A stretch of DNA of 40,141 nt, taken from NCBI GenBank assembly GCA_965120355.1, contig CBCPMX010000063.1, positions 1 through 40,141 of the forward strand, in the 5' to 3' direction. This DNA comes from CBCPMX01 sp965120355. Its GTDB lineage: Bacteria; Bacillota; Clostridia; Oscillospirales; Oscillospiraceae. Position numbers and translations under genes: made by a program. Shown here one piece after another: positions 14,426 to 23,053 of this stretch; positions within the stretch are counted from its first letter, which is position 1, and the number at the start of each line of letters is the position of its first letter. The notes beneath the pieces were generated by a model. It had not been told where the DNA came from. It worked only from the letters and a program-made list of their open reading frames with translations, and ran no database searches.

Positions 14426-16255
14426 ATGAAGAGAGCATTGTCGCTGTTTTTGGTTCTGATAATGCTGCTGACGCTGCTTGCCGGATGCGGTGCTGCCGGG
14501 ACCGAAGCTGAGGCAGAGACCACTGAACCGCAGGAGACTGCCGCGTCCGAGCCGCCGGAGACCGTGGAGGATTCTCCCTCTGCCGAGCCGCCGGAAGCGC
14601 CGTCCGAATCCCCCGCCGCCGAGTCGCCGGAGGAGAGCGGCGCGGTTTCCGAATCGCCGGAGGAACCTGCCGAACCGGTCTATGACAGCGTCAAGGAGAT
14701 GTATACCGACATGTCCCGCAGGACCAACGAAGAGATGAAGGCGCTGTGCGACGAGGTGGGCGAGGTCATCAGCTACCCCCTGGACACCGACGAGACGCTG
14801 GTGCTGTGGAAGACCTTCAGCGCCTTTATCTGGGGCGGCCTGATCAACAGCTATGAAGAGACGCCCACGCTGCCGGACATTGAAGCGGCCACAGGCGTAA
14901 AGGTGGATTTCATCGAGCCCAGCGACATGGCTGCTACGGAGCAGTTCAACCTGATGATTGTCTCCGGCAGCTATCCGGATCTGTTCTCCCTGGACAGCTA
15001 CAGCGGCGGTGTGGAGAGTGCCTATGAAAACGACATCTGCATAGATTTGACGGATTTGGTGGCAGAGCATGCGCCCAACTACATGGCTGTGGTAGACAAT
15101 TTCCTCAATGAATACACCCTCAAGAGCATTTACACCGAAGAGGGGCAGATTCTGCGGATCTGGGGCCTGGTGTCCAACGTGATCTCCGAGCAGGGGCTGA
15201 GTTTGCGCACCGACTGGCTGGAGGAGTTCGGCATGGAGACGCCCACCACGATCGACGAGCTGTATGACTATCTGGTGGCGGCCAAGTCCACCTATGACTG
15301 CACCTATCCCCTGTTCATCGACAACTCCGGTGTGCTGGAGGGCTTCACCGGCGCGTTCGGCACCCCGGGCATGATGCTGGGTTCCGCGGACCTGGGGATG
15401 ATGCTGGACGGCGACACGGTGGTGGCCAGTATCCAGGAGGACAGCTTCCGCAGCTACTGCGAGGGCTTCAGCCGGTTCTATACGGCGGGCCTGATTAAGG
15501 ATGATTTCTACTCCGAGGGCTATGGCCCGGATTACATCAACGCCTATATCATTGACGACGACTGCGCCGTCAGCACCATCCGCAGCGACAAGTTCACCTC
15601 CCTGGCCAACAGCGCCACGTCTCCCACCTTCCGGTTTGAGGCCATGGCTCCGCTGGTGCTGGAGGAGGGCGACACCTACAAGTTCCGGGTGAAGACCGGC
15701 CTGACCGGCATGGGCAATCTGTCCATTTCCTCCACCTGCGCAGATCCGGAGCTGGCGCTGGAGTTCTTGAACTGGTTTTACACCTGGGACGGCTATCTGC
15801 TGTGCAACTATGGGCAGGAAGGCGTGGCCTATGAGATGGATGCCGGCGGACAGCCCCAGTACACGGAATTTATTCTGAACAACCCCGACGGATACAACCC
15901 CATGAACATCCGCAACCTGTACACCAATCCGGCGTTTATCACCTACGGCAACGCCACGGCCCTGTTCTACACCTATGCCGACGAGGAACTGGAGGCCTTT
16001 GAGGTCTGGAACAACAATGGCACCGACGAGTGCTCCATGCCCACGATGAACCTGACCAGTGAAGAGGCTGCCGAGTATGCCCAGATCGCTGCCGATGTGA
16101 CCACGTATGCCAATGAGGCTGCCATGAAGTGGATGACCGGCGAGGAGACGATCACCGACGAGGGCTGGGATGCCTATGTGGCCCAGCTGAAGAATCTGGG
16201 CATTGACCGTGCGGTGGAAATCTATCAGACCGTCTACGACCGGATGTACAAATAA
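14426..16255 (+). CDS. Extracellular solute-binding lipoprotein 1 (orphan)
   Basis: A 609-residue lipoprotein of the family 1 ABC solute-binding type. The signal peptide ends in the lipobox LLAGC (Cys20). A Glu/Pro/Ser/Ala-rich linker (about 22-82), with recurring EPPE and ESPEE, spaces the domain from the membrane. The binding domain (about 90-609) shows DSVKEMYTDMS, IVSGSYPDLFSLD, LSLRTDWLEEFGMETPTTIDELYDYLVAAK and YNYGQEGVAYE-like pieces typical of LplA-type oligosaccharide binders. No permease or ATPase gene is in the window, so it must use a remote transporter or act as a sensor. AAAGGAGA at 14409-14416 decides the ATG at 14426 over earlier in-frame starts. Confidence 0.88.
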   Translation: MKRALSLFLVLIMLLTLLAGCGAAGTEAEAETTEPQETAASEPPETVEDSPSAEPPEAPSESPAAESPEESGAVSESPEEPAEPVYDSVKEMYTDMSRRTNEEMKALCDEVGEVISYPLDTDETLVLWKTFSAFIWGGLINSYEETPTLPDIEAATGVKVDFIEPSDMAATEQFNLMIVSGSYPDLFSLDSYSGGVESAYENDICIDLTDLVAEHAPNYMAVVDNFLNEYTLKSIYTEEGQILRIWGLVSNVISEQGLSLRTDWLEEFGMETPTTIDELYDYLVAAKSTYDCTYPLFIDNSGVLEGFTGAFGTPGMMLGSADLGMMLDGDTVVASIQEDSFRSYCEGFSRFYTAGLIKDDFYSEGYGPDYINAYIIDDDCAVSTIRSDKFTSLANSATSPTFRFEAMAPLVLEEGDTYKFRVKTGLTGMGNLSISSTCADPELALEFLNWFYTWDGYLLCNYGQEGVAYEMDAGGQPQYTEFILNNPDGYNPMNIRNLYTNPAFITYGNATALFYTYADEELEAFEVWNNNGTDECSMPTMNLTSEEAAEYAQIAADVTTYANEAAMKWMTGEETITDEGWDAYVAQLKNLGIDRAVEIYQTVYDRMYK

Positions 16256-16292
16256 GCTTCCAACCTTTCTTTTACCTCCTTCCCCCCAAAAG

Positions 16293-16329
16293 GACAGCCC
16301 CGGCGCAGACTCGCTGCGCCGGGGCTGTC
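16293..16329 (+). terminator. Terminator of solute-binding lipoprotein 1
   Basis: A perfect 16-bp stem, 16293-16308 with 16314-16329 and loop ACTCG, 37 nt after the stop. No T-run follows. Confidence 0.65.
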
Positions 16330-16388
16330 GGCTTATGTGCGGGCGGCTGTCCGGCGCGGGACCGGGCATCGGAAACGGCGGAACCGCC

Positions 16389-16420
16389 AAAAAGCCCTCG
16401 GAAGCATCGCTTCCGAGGGC
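16389..16420 (-). terminator. Terminator of the acyl-CoA synthetase gene
   Basis: A 12-bp stem, 16394-16405 with 16409-16420 and loop ATC. On the minus strand it runs into five T (16389-16393). Confidence 0.9.
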
Positions 16421-16440
16421 AAAGAATCTATGCAGCAGGA

Positions 16441-18075
16441 TTAACCGCGGTTTTGCGCCTCCACCAGGCGGTCCGCGCCGTAGCGCTCCCGCAGCTTGGG
16501 CTTTTCAATTTTGCCGGTGGGATTGCGGGGGACGTCTGCAAAGATGATCTTCCGGGGCCGCTTATAGCGGGGCAGCTCCATGCAGAATTCGTTGATTTCC
16601 GCTTCGGTGCAGGTCTGGCCTTCTTTCACCTGGATGATGGCCGCGGCAATCTCGCCCAGCCGCTTGTCCGGCAGGCCGATAACGGCCGCGTCATGGATCT
16701 TGGGATGGGTGGACAGGAAGTCTTCGATCTGGACGGGATAGATGTTCTCACCACCGGAAATGACCACGTCTTTTTTGCGGTCCACCAGGAAATAGAATCC
16801 ATCCTCGTCCTGCATGGCCATGTCACCGGTCAGCAGCCAGCCGTCTTTCAGGCACTCGGCGGTGGCCTTTTCGTCGTTGTAATAGCAGACCATGACGCCG
16901 GGACCTTTGACGCACAACTCGCCCACGTCGCCCTGGCGAACGGGATTGCCCTGTTCATCCACAATTTTCACTTCCCAGCCGTAGCCGGGGACGCCAATGG
17001 CGCCCACCTTGTGGATATTCTCCAGGCCCAGATGGACACAGCCGGGCCCCATGGATTCGCTCAGGCCATAATTGGTATCGTAGTCATGATTGGGGAAAAT
17101 GCGCTTCCACTGCTTGATGAGGCTGGGAGGCACCGGCTGCGCGCCGATGTGCATCAGCCGCCACTGATCCAGTTTGTAGTTTTCCAGCTTCAAGTCGCCC
17201 CGCTCGATGGCGGCGAGGATATCCTGCGCCCAGGGCACCAGCAGCCAGACAATGGTGCAGCCTTCGCTGGAGACGGCTTCAAAAATGGCCTCCGGGGAGT
17301 TGCCCTTGAGCAGGACGCCCTTGCCGCCGGTGTACAGGGACCCGAACCAGTGCATTTTCGCGCCGGTGTGATAGAGCGGCGGGATGCACAGGAACACGTC
17401 CTCCTTGGTGGTCTTGTGGTGAATGGCCTCCATTTTGGCGGCGTGGAGCAGGGCGGAGTGCTTCTGCAAAATGGCTTTGGGGAACCCGGTGGTGCCGGAA
17501 GAGAAATAGATGGCCCCGTCATCGTCGTCTTCAATCAATACCCGGGGCGTACAGGACGAGCAGTTGGCCGTGGCGGTGTGGTAGTCCTCGGCAAAAGAGG
17601 GGCAGTTTTCTCCCACATAGAACAGCAGGCGGCCGCGGCCCAGGGACTCGACAATGGATTCGATCCGGCCGATGAACTCCGGCCCGAACAGCAGCACGTC
17701 GGCCTCCGCTTTCCGGACGCAGTAGTCAATCTCTTCGGCGGAATAGCGGAAATTCAGCGGGACTGCCAGTGCGCCGGACTTGAGAATGCCGAAGTAGATC
17801 GGCAGCCACTCCAGGCAGTTCATCAGCAGAATGGCCACCTTGTCGCCTTTTTTCACGCCCCGCTCCAGGAGCATATTGGCCACGCGGTTGGCCTTTTCAT
17901 TAAAAATGTTCCATGTGATCTCCCGGCGGTAATAGGTGGTGGGGGCCGATTCAATCAGGCTGTATTCCTTCCAGGTCTTGCGGTGGCGCTCCCGAATTTC
18001 GGGATTGATCTCCACCAGGCACACCTCGTCGCCGTAGAGCCGGCAGTTGCGTTCGAGTAAATCCGTAACAGGCAT
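16441..18075 (-). CDS. AMP-forming acyl-CoA synthetase (ANL superfamily)
   Basis: A 544-residue adenylate-forming enzyme that activates a carboxylic acid with ATP and transfers it to CoA. The signatures are in order: P-loop YFSSGTTGFPKAI (about 191-203), PPLYHTGAKMHW, TNYGLSESMGPG, the hinge region WLLTGDMAMQDEDGFYFLVDRKKDVVISGGENIYP (about 405-440), and catalytic Lys in PTGKIEKPKLRE near the C-terminus. Length and motifs fit medium-chain or aryl acyl-CoA ligases (CaiC/4CL-like); sequence alone does not give the acid. It is monocistronic with its own promoter and terminator. The start is supported by AGAAGGA upstream. It lies near two putative C-C hydrolases whose products would be carboxylic acids, which is suggestive only. 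Confidence 0.9.
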   Translation of the reverse strand: MPVTDLLERNCRLYGDEVCLVEINPEIRERHRKTWKEYSLIESAPTTYYRREITWNIFNEKANRVANMLLERGVKKGDKVAILLMNCLEWLPIYFGILKSGALAVPLNFRYSAEEIDYCVRKAEADVLLFGPEFIGRIESIVESLGRGRLLFYVGENCPSFAEDYHTATANCSSCTPRVLIEDDDDGAIYFSSGTTGFPKAILQKHSALLHAAKMEAIHHKTTKEDVFLCIPPLYHTGAKMHWFGSLYTGGKGVLLKGNSPEAIFEAVSSEGCTIVWLLVPWAQDILAAIERGDLKLENYKLDQWRLMHIGAQPVPPSLIKQWKRIFPNHDYDTNYGLSESMGPGCVHLGLENIHKVGAIGVPGYGWEVKIVDEQGNPVRQGDVGELCVKGPGVMVCYYNDEKATAECLKDGWLLTGDMAMQDEDGFYFLVDRKKDVVISGGENIYPVQIEDFLSTHPKIHDAAVIGLPDKRLGEIAAAIIQVKEGQTCTEAEINEFCMELPRYKRPRKIIFADVPRNPTGKIEKPKLRERYGADRLVEAQNRG

Positions 18076-18179
18076 CGTTGTCTTCCTTCTTTTCTCCGCG
18101 CCGCAGGCGCTTTTTCTTTCGGGCGCATCCCGGAGCGCCCGGCGGGGCGCTTTTACACATTAAAGCTGAAAACAGATAT

Positions 18180-18208
18180 ACTATACACGATTCCAGGCGG
18201 ATTGTCAA
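18180..18208 (-). promoter_or_regulatory. Promoter of the acyl-CoA synthetase gene
   Basis: On the minus strand a consensus TTGACA (18203-18208), a 17-nt spacer and TATAGT (18180-18185), about 105 nt before the start. Confidence 0.85.
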
Positions 18209-18241
18209 GGCGCATGCAGCGCCGCCGGCGAAACAGAGAAC

Positions 18242-18317
18242 AACAGCCCCCTGCCCGGCCGGGCAGGGGGCTGTTCCCGCTGCACAACATTGGGGCGGAG
18301 CCAAGCGGCTCCGCCCC
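18242..18317 (-). terminator. Two hairpins downstream of groEL
   Basis: The groEL transcript first meets an 11-bp stem (18292-18302 with 18307-18317), then a 15-bp stem (18242-18256 with 18261-18275). Neither is followed by a clear T-run, but both are very stable. Confidence 0.6.
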
Positions 18318-18345
18318 AGGAGGTATTTGCAATGGGAGAATGGAA

Positions 18346-19983
18346 TCAATACATGCCGCCGGCTGCCTGGGCAGCTGCCGCCTGCGCGGCAGCGTCGGCC
18401 GCGGGATCGGGCTTATCGGCCACCAGGCTCTCGGTGGTCAGGACACAGGAGGCCACGGAAGCGGCGTTCTCCAGGGCGCAGCGGGTCACCTTGGTGGGAT
18501 CGACGATGCCTGCGGAGATCATGTCGCAGTAGACTTCTTTATAGGCGTCGTAGCCATAGCCAACCTTGCGGCTGTTCTTGATCTTCTCAAAGACTACGGA
18601 GCCGTCCACACCGGCGTTCTCGGCGATCTGACGGATGGGCTCCTGCAGGGCCTTGGCAATGATCTGCACGCCGGTGCGCTCGTCGCCGGACACCTTGGTC
18701 AGCAGCTTCTCCACGGCGGGGATGGCGTTGACATAGGCGGTGCCGCCGCCGGCCACAATGCCTTCTTCCACAGCGGCGCGGGTGGCGTTGAGGGCGTCCT
18801 CGATGCGCAGCTTTTTCTCCTTCATGGCCGTTTCGGTCTGGGCGCCGACACGGATGACGGCGACGCCGCCGGACAGCTTGGCCAGCCGCTCTTCCAGCTT
18901 CTCGCGGTCATACTCGGAGGTGGTGTTTTCGATCTGGTTCTTAATATTGTTCACCCGGTCGGCGATGGCGGCGGAGTCGCCCAGGCCGTCGACGATAATG
19001 GTGTTGTCCTTGGTGATCTTCACCTGGCGGGCGGAACCCAGCTGCAGGATGGTGGCGTCCTTCAGCTCCATGTTCAGGTCGGAGGCAATGACCTCGCCGC
19101 CGGTGAGGATGGCGATATCCTGGAGCATCTCCTTGCGGCGGTCGCCGAAGCCGGGGGCCTTGACGCACACGCAGTTGAGGATGCCGCGCAGCTTATTGAC
19201 CAGCAGGGTGGCCAGGGCGTCGCCCTCCACATCCTCGGCAATGATGACCAGCTTCTTGCCGGACTGCATCACCTGCTCCAGCAGGGGCAGCAGATCCTGA
19301 ATAGAGGAGATCTTCCGGTCGGTCAGCAGGATATAGGGATCGTCATAGACGCACTCCATCTTCTCGGTGTCAGTGACCATATAGGGGCTGATATAGCCGC
19401 GGTCGAACTGCATGCCTTCCACCACATCCAGACCGGTCTCGGCGGTCTTGGACTCTTCGATGGTGATGACGCCGGAGGAGGAAACCTTCTCCATGGCCTC
19501 GGCGATCAGCTGGCCGACGGTCTCATCGCTGGAAGAAACCGCGCCGACACGGGCGATGTCCGCGGAACCGGTGACCATCTGGGAGTTGGACTTGATGGCC
19601 TCCACGGCGGCCTCCACAGCCTTGTCAATGCCCTTGCGCATGACAATGGGGTTGGCGCCGGCGGAGACGTTCTTCAGACCCTCGCGGACAATGGCCTGGG
19701 CCAGCAGGGTGGCGGTGGTGGTGCCGTCGCCGGCCACGTCGTTGGTCTTGGTGGAAACTTCCTTCACCAGCTGGGCGCCCATGTTCTCAAAGGGATCCTC
19801 CAGCTCCACGTCCTTGGCGATGGTGACGCCGTCGTTGGTGATCAGGGGCGTGCCATACTTCTTATCCAGCACCACATTGCGGCCCTTGGGGCCCAGGGTG
19901 ACTTTGACGGTGTTGGCCAGCTGGTCGATGCCGGACTGGAGCGCCTTACGGGCATCCTCACCGTAAACAATCTGTTTTGCCAT
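18346..19983 (-). CDS. groEL: Chaperonin GroEL (60 kDa)
   Basis: The 545-residue Hsp60 subunit that forms the double-ring folding chamber with the GroES lid in the cytosol. The N-terminal block KQIVYGEDARKALQSGIDQLANTVKVTLGPKGRNVVLD, the ATPase loop NDVAGDGTTTATLLAQ (with the catalytic Asp), VKAPGFGDRRKEMLQDIAILTGG and the equatorial GGGTAYVNAI and GVDGSVV are all present. The C-terminus has a single GGMY after an Ala-rich stretch instead of many GGM repeats. It lies 39 nt after groES, under the same CIRCE control. Confidence 0.99.
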   Translation of the reverse strand: MAKQIVYGEDARKALQSGIDQLANTVKVTLGPKGRNVVLDKKYGTPLITNDGVTIAKDVELEDPFENMGAQLVKEVSTKTNDVAGDGTTTATLLAQAIVREGLKNVSAGANPIVMRKGIDKAVEAAVEAIKSNSQMVTGSADIARVGAVSSSDETVGQLIAEAMEKVSSSGVITIEESKTAETGLDVVEGMQFDRGYISPYMVTDTEKMECVYDDPYILLTDRKISSIQDLLPLLEQVMQSGKKLVIIAEDVEGDALATLLVNKLRGILNCVCVKAPGFGDRRKEMLQDIAILTGGEVIASDLNMELKDATILQLGSARQVKITKDNTIIVDGLGDSAAIADRVNNIKNQIENTTSEYDREKLEERLAKLSGGVAVIRVGAQTETAMKEKKLRIEDALNATRAAVEEGIVAGGGTAYVNAIPAVEKLLTKVSGDERTGVQIIAKALQEPIRQIAENAGVDGSVVFEKIKNSRKVGYGYDAYKEVYCDMISAGIVDPTKVTRCALENAASVASCVLTTESLVADKPDPAADAAAQAAAAQAAGGMY

Positions 19984-20022
19984 AACTACATTACCTCCAA
20001 AAATGATTCCACAATCGTAAGT

Positions 20023-20307
20023 TTACTCAACAATGGCCAACACGTCGGACATGCGGACAATGGTGTATTCCTCGTTGTCCATCTTGACTTCAGTGCCGGT
20101 GTACTTGGCGGTGATCACACGGTCGCCGGGCTTGACGGTCATCTTGACTTCGTTGCCGTCCACCATGCCGCCGGGGCCAACGGCCACGACTTCAGAATAG
20201 CTGGGCTTTTCCTGGGCGGCGGGGCTGAGGATCAGACCGGACTTGGTCTTCTCTTCGATCTCAACGGCCTTCACGATGATTCTGTCAGCAAGCGGAGTGA
20301 GTTTCAT
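20023..20307 (-). CDS. groES: Co-chaperonin GroES (10 kDa)
   Basis: A 94-residue lid protein for GroEL. It matches the family end to end: LTPLADRIIVKAVEIEEKTKSGLILSPAAQEKPSYSEVVAVGPG, with the mobile loop at about 17-34, then VKPGDRVITAKYTGTEVKMDNEEYTIV. First gene of the groES-groEL operon, expressed from a CIRCE-controlled promoter. Confidence 0.99.
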   Translation of the reverse strand: MKLTPLADRIIVKAVEIEEKTKSGLILSPAAQEKPSYSEVVAVGPGGMVDGNEVKMTVKPGDRVITAKYTGTEVKMDNEEYTIVRMSDVLAIVE

Positions 20308-20365
20308 AAAGTATTGCCTCCTAAATGAAATGATATGGCCAGAGCCATTGGTCTACTTGGTTGAA

Positions 20366-20392
20366 TTAGCACTCTTTTTGTTTGAGTGCTAA
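20366..20392. promoter_or_regulatory. CIRCE element (HrcA operator)
   Basis: TTAGCACTC (20366-20374), a 9-nt spacer and GAGTGCTAA (20384-20392): a perfect match to the CIRCE inverted repeat. It sits in the groES leader, so groESL should be repressed by HrcA and released on heat shock. hrcA itself is not in the window. Confidence 0.98.
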
Positions 20393-20399
20393 TGCATGT

Positions 20400-20431
20400 A
20401 TTATAATAAGCCACAAGGCCGAATTACGCAA
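20400..20431 (-). promoter_or_regulatory. groESL promoter
   Basis: Just upstream of CIRCE on the minus strand lie overlapping -10 candidates TATAAT (20400-20405) and TATTAT (20403-20408). The second is 17 nt from TTGCGT (20426-20431). Which is used cannot be told by eye. Confidence 0.55.
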
Positions 20432-20610
20432 CCGGAAAAATGCACAAAAATCCGGAGATATCTTTGAAATTTTAGTTCTGTTCCAATAATACTCGTGATT
20501 TTCTCTTTCATGCTTCAGATTTTACGCGGATTCTCTCTGTTTCAACGATTTTGTGGGTTTCCGGAAGAAAATTCACAATTGGGACATAATTTCGCCCGTT
20601 CCGTTGCTGG

Positions 20611-20676
20611 CATAACCACGGGTTATGGTGTATGAGATATTTGTATTTGTGAAAAAGGGCCGCTTTCCTTTAAAAT
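20611..20676 (+). promoter_or_regulatory. Promoter and candidate operator of lipoprotein 2
   Basis: TTGTGA (20647-20652), an 18-nt spacer and TAAAAT (20671-20676) make a fair promoter. Twenty nt upstream is CATAACC-ACG-GGTTATG (20611-20627), a 7-bp inverted repeat placed where an activator or repressor might bind. The rest of the 433-nt gap 20308-20740 is AT-rich, with only the groESL control region at its left end. Confidence 0.5.
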
Positions 20677-20740
20677 GAAGGCTACAGAACCGAATTTGTG
20701 GGGAGCTTCAGAAATTCCCCAAGAAAGGATGAAATGAACG

Positions 20741-22528
20741 ATGAAATTCAAGCGACTATTCGCGCTCTTGCTGGCCGTGGCCATGCTGACCGCGCTGTTC
20801 GCCGGCTGCGGCAGCAGTTCTTCGGAGAGCGAGACCACCGCCGAGACTGCCGAAACCACCGAAGCGGCCGAGACGGTTTCCGAATCTGCCGAGGCGTCGG
20901 AATCCGCGTCCAGCGAGCCCGCTGAGACCACGCAGACCGACGAAACGCCCGCCGAGCCTGCGGAAACGGAAGAATCCCTGGCGGAGGCCACCAATGCGGA
21001 GGCGGAGCTCCAGCACGGCGTCTACCGCACCTATTCTGAGGCCCAGTCCCTGCCCCTGACCGAGGAGGACGTGACCCTGACCGCGTGGGACTATGTGGTG
21101 CCGCCCATGATGACCGTAATCAATGACTATGGTGTGGACGGGCTGGTTTACGCCACCATTCAGGAGCTGACCGGCATCAATCTGACCTTCACCACCGCCA
21201 ACCTGCTGACCGCCTCCGACCAGATGGCCCTGATGGTCAACGCCAACGAACTGCCGGACATCATCTTCGACTTCGGCATGTTCTACAGCGGCAACCTGGA
21301 GGACCTGGTGGACGGCGAGATCATCATCGACTTCTGCGACTATGAAGACCTGATGCCCAACTACTTTGACATTTTGAACAACAACGCCAACATCTACCGC
21401 GACGCCACCTACGGCGACGGCTATGTGCCGCTGGCGGTGAACATTCAGGATACCCTGATTCCCTCCGCCGGTCCCGTCATCCGCCAGGATTGGCTGGACG
21501 AACTGGGCCTGGAGACGCCGGAAACGGTGGATCAGCTCCACGAAGTCCTGCTGGCGTTCCAGAGCGAGAAGGGCGTAGCCCATCCGCTGTGGGTCAACTC
21601 TCTGGGTCACAACGGCGCCATTGCCTCCGCGTATGACATCAGCGCCGAAGGCTCCAACAACTCCCTGGCCGGCTGGATGTATAAGGACGGGGAAGTCCAG
21701 TTCTGCGTCACCATGGACGGCTACCGCGACTATATCCAGCTGATGGCCGACTGGTACGCCGAGGGCCTGATCGACCCCGACTTCATGTCCTATAACTACT
21801 CCAACACCGCCGAGGACAGCCAGGTTACCGGCAATGCCGCCGGCGTGTGGAATACCTCCGTCAACGGCATCACCAACCTCAGCGGCTATGAGCCGGAGGC
21901 CGATGTACAGCCGGTCAAGCGGTTTGTCCTCAACGAGGGCGACCTGAGCCACTTTGACGATGCCGGCACCAGCCAGATCGGCAAGGGCGGCGCGGCCATC
22001 GCCTGCTCCAATCCGGAGATCGAGCTGTCGGTTCAGCTCATCGACTACTTCTACTCCGAGGACGGCATCATCCTCCAGAACTACGGCGTGGAGGGCGAGT
22101 CCTATGAACTGGTGGACGGCGAGCCTCAGCTGACCGAGCTGGTCACCAACAATCCCGACGGTCTGGCCTTTGCCCAGGCGCTGATCAAGTACACCTCCGC
22201 CACGTCCAGTTCCATCACCATCAACGAGCGCAACTATCTGGGCTACACCGATGCCCAGGTGGAGGCCATCTCCGCATGGCGCGCCGACGGCGAGCTGTAC
22301 ATGAACCCCGGTGAGGACTGGACCGTGGATGCCCAGACCGAGTACAACAGCCTCATCACCGACATGAACACCTATTGTGATACGGAGATCGTCTCCTTTA
22401 TCATCGGCGCCAGATCCATGGACGAGTGGGATTCCTTCATCGAGACCCTGACTTCCTCCTTCGACATCGACCGGATGCAGGAACTGGCCCAGGAGGCTGT
22501 GGACAACTATCTGGCCAAGGCAGGCTGA
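20741..22528 (+). CDS. Extracellular solute-binding lipoprotein 2 (orphan)
   Basis: A 595-residue lipoprotein. The signal peptide ends with the lipobox LFAGC (about residue 23). A low-complexity Ser/Glu/Thr/Ala linker (about 25-85) leads to a family 1 solute-binding domain (NANELPDIIFDFG, IRQDWLDELGLETPETVDQLHEVLLAFQSEKG, YYSEDGIILQNYGVEGESYELVDG-like pieces). The overall plan and several blocks match lipoprotein 1 4.5 kb upstream, so the two are paralogues. No transporter permease is adjacent. AAAGGA lies 11 nt before the ATG, a rather long spacing. Ligand unknown; oligosaccharides are typical for the family. Confidence 0.88.
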   Translation: MKFKRLFALLLAVAMLTALFAGCGSSSSESETTAETAETTEAAETVSESAEASESASSEPAETTQTDETPAEPAETEESLAEATNAEAELQHGVYRTYSEAQSLPLTEEDVTLTAWDYVVPPMMTVINDYGVDGLVYATIQELTGINLTFTTANLLTASDQMALMVNANELPDIIFDFGMFYSGNLEDLVDGEIIIDFCDYEDLMPNYFDILNNNANIYRDATYGDGYVPLAVNIQDTLIPSAGPVIRQDWLDELGLETPETVDQLHEVLLAFQSEKGVAHPLWVNSLGHNGAIASAYDISAEGSNNSLAGWMYKDGEVQFCVTMDGYRDYIQLMADWYAEGLIDPDFMSYNYSNTAEDSQVTGNAAGVWNTSVNGITNLSGYEPEADVQPVKRFVLNEGDLSHFDDAGTSQIGKGGAAIACSNPEIELSVQLIDYFYSEDGIILQNYGVEGESYELVDGEPQLTELVTNNPDGLAFAQALIKYTSATSSSITINERNYLGYTDAQVEAISAWRADGELYMNPGEDWTVDAQTEYNSLITDMNTYCDTEIVSFIIGARSMDEWDSFIETLTSSFDIDRMQELAQEAVDNYLAKAG

Positions 22529-22599
22529 GTTTGGAGGCGGCTGCCCGCTTCCGGATGACATTGCTTTGAAGTACCTCTCTTCCTTATAAAGTGCGCAAA

Positions 22600-22644
22600 G
22601 GCCGCGCCGGAGAACGGAAACGGACTCCGGCGCGGCCGCTTTTT
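22600..22644 (+). terminator. Terminator of lipoprotein 2
   Basis: A 13-bp GC stem, 22600-22612 with 22625-22637, followed by GC and five T (22640-22644). Confidence 0.92.
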
Positions 22645-22753
22645 CCAAAAGCGGAACCGGGCGCCGCAGGCGTGCGCGCCCCCGCCTGCCCGCGTGACGG
22701 CGCGGGCAAAAAGAAAAGTCCCCGAATGGGGACGAAAAAATCACAAAACCCTG

Positions 22754-22782
22754 TTGCAAAATGGAGAATTTTGTAGTATAAT
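22754..22782 (+). promoter_or_regulatory. Strong promoter of the 266-nt RNA element
   Basis: TTGCAA (22754-22759), a 17-nt spacer and perfect TATAAT (22777-22782). The spacer contains an imperfect dyad, GCAAAAT-GGAGA-ATTTTGT (22756-22774), that could bind a regulator. The predicted start (22789-22791) coincides with the first base of the closing helix of the element. Confidence 0.8.
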
Positions 22783-22793
22783 CAGAACAAGGG

Positions 22794-22887
22794 AAATAAA
22801 AACCGGCGGTACATGGGCTGCTGCAACAACCCATGTACCTATGCAGGTGAGAAAGCCACCTACACAACGACTTATGTCGCGCCTTGT
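22794..22887 (-). ncRNA. Candidate ~94-nt antisense RNA
   Basis: Transcribed leftward from the promoter at 22893-22921; the predicted start at 22887 is the first base of an ACACAA/TTGTGT stem enclosing CGAC-ATAA-GTCG. Next come AGGTG-GCTTTCT-CACCT, then GGTACATGGG paired with CCCATGTACC, then GCCGG and T5-A-T3 (22802 to 22794) as a terminator. It overlaps the left third of the plus-strand RNA completely, so the two would pair. Confidence 0.4.
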
Positions 22888-22925
22888 GTTAGATTATACA
22901 CCATTTTCGCCCTTTTTACAACCAT
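22872..22925 (-). CDS. Possible 17-residue peptide
   Basis: ATG at 22925 (leftward), 10 nt after AAGGAG (22941 to 22936), reads MVVKRAKMVYNLTQGAT and stops at 22872. The good ribosome binding site is the only support. The frame covers the leftward promoter, so it would need a longer transcript than the antisense RNA. Confidence 0.2.
   Translation of the reverse strand: MVVKRAKMVYNLTQGAT
22893..22921 (-). promoter_or_regulatory. Leftward promoter facing the element's own promoter
   Basis: On the minus strand TTGTAA (22916-22921), a 17-nt spacer and perfect TATAAT (22893-22898). It converges with the rightward promoter at 22754-22782. Confidence 0.65.
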
Positions 22926-23009
22926 ATTTCACAATCTCCTTATTTTTACTACAATTTGGGTTTTGGGCGGCGGTGTATAACAAGCGGGCAGGAATGAAGT
23001 CTCTTCATT

Positions 23010-23053
23010 CTCCGTGTGGGATGACAATTGTCCTGCGCGGAGGTTTTTATTTT
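23010..23053 (+). terminator. Terminator at the right end of the RNA element
   Basis: A 12-bp stem with three G-T wobbles, 23010-23021 with 23031-23042, a 9-nt loop, then G-T5-A-T4 (23044-23053). The T-run is also one side of the closing helix, so the two structures exclude each other. Confidence 0.7.

Noticed and set aside
18202..20328. A 708-codon frame antisense to groES-groEL
   Set aside because: Sense strand encodes unmistakable GroES and GroEL; the antisense product is Gly/His/Leu-rich low-complexity translation.
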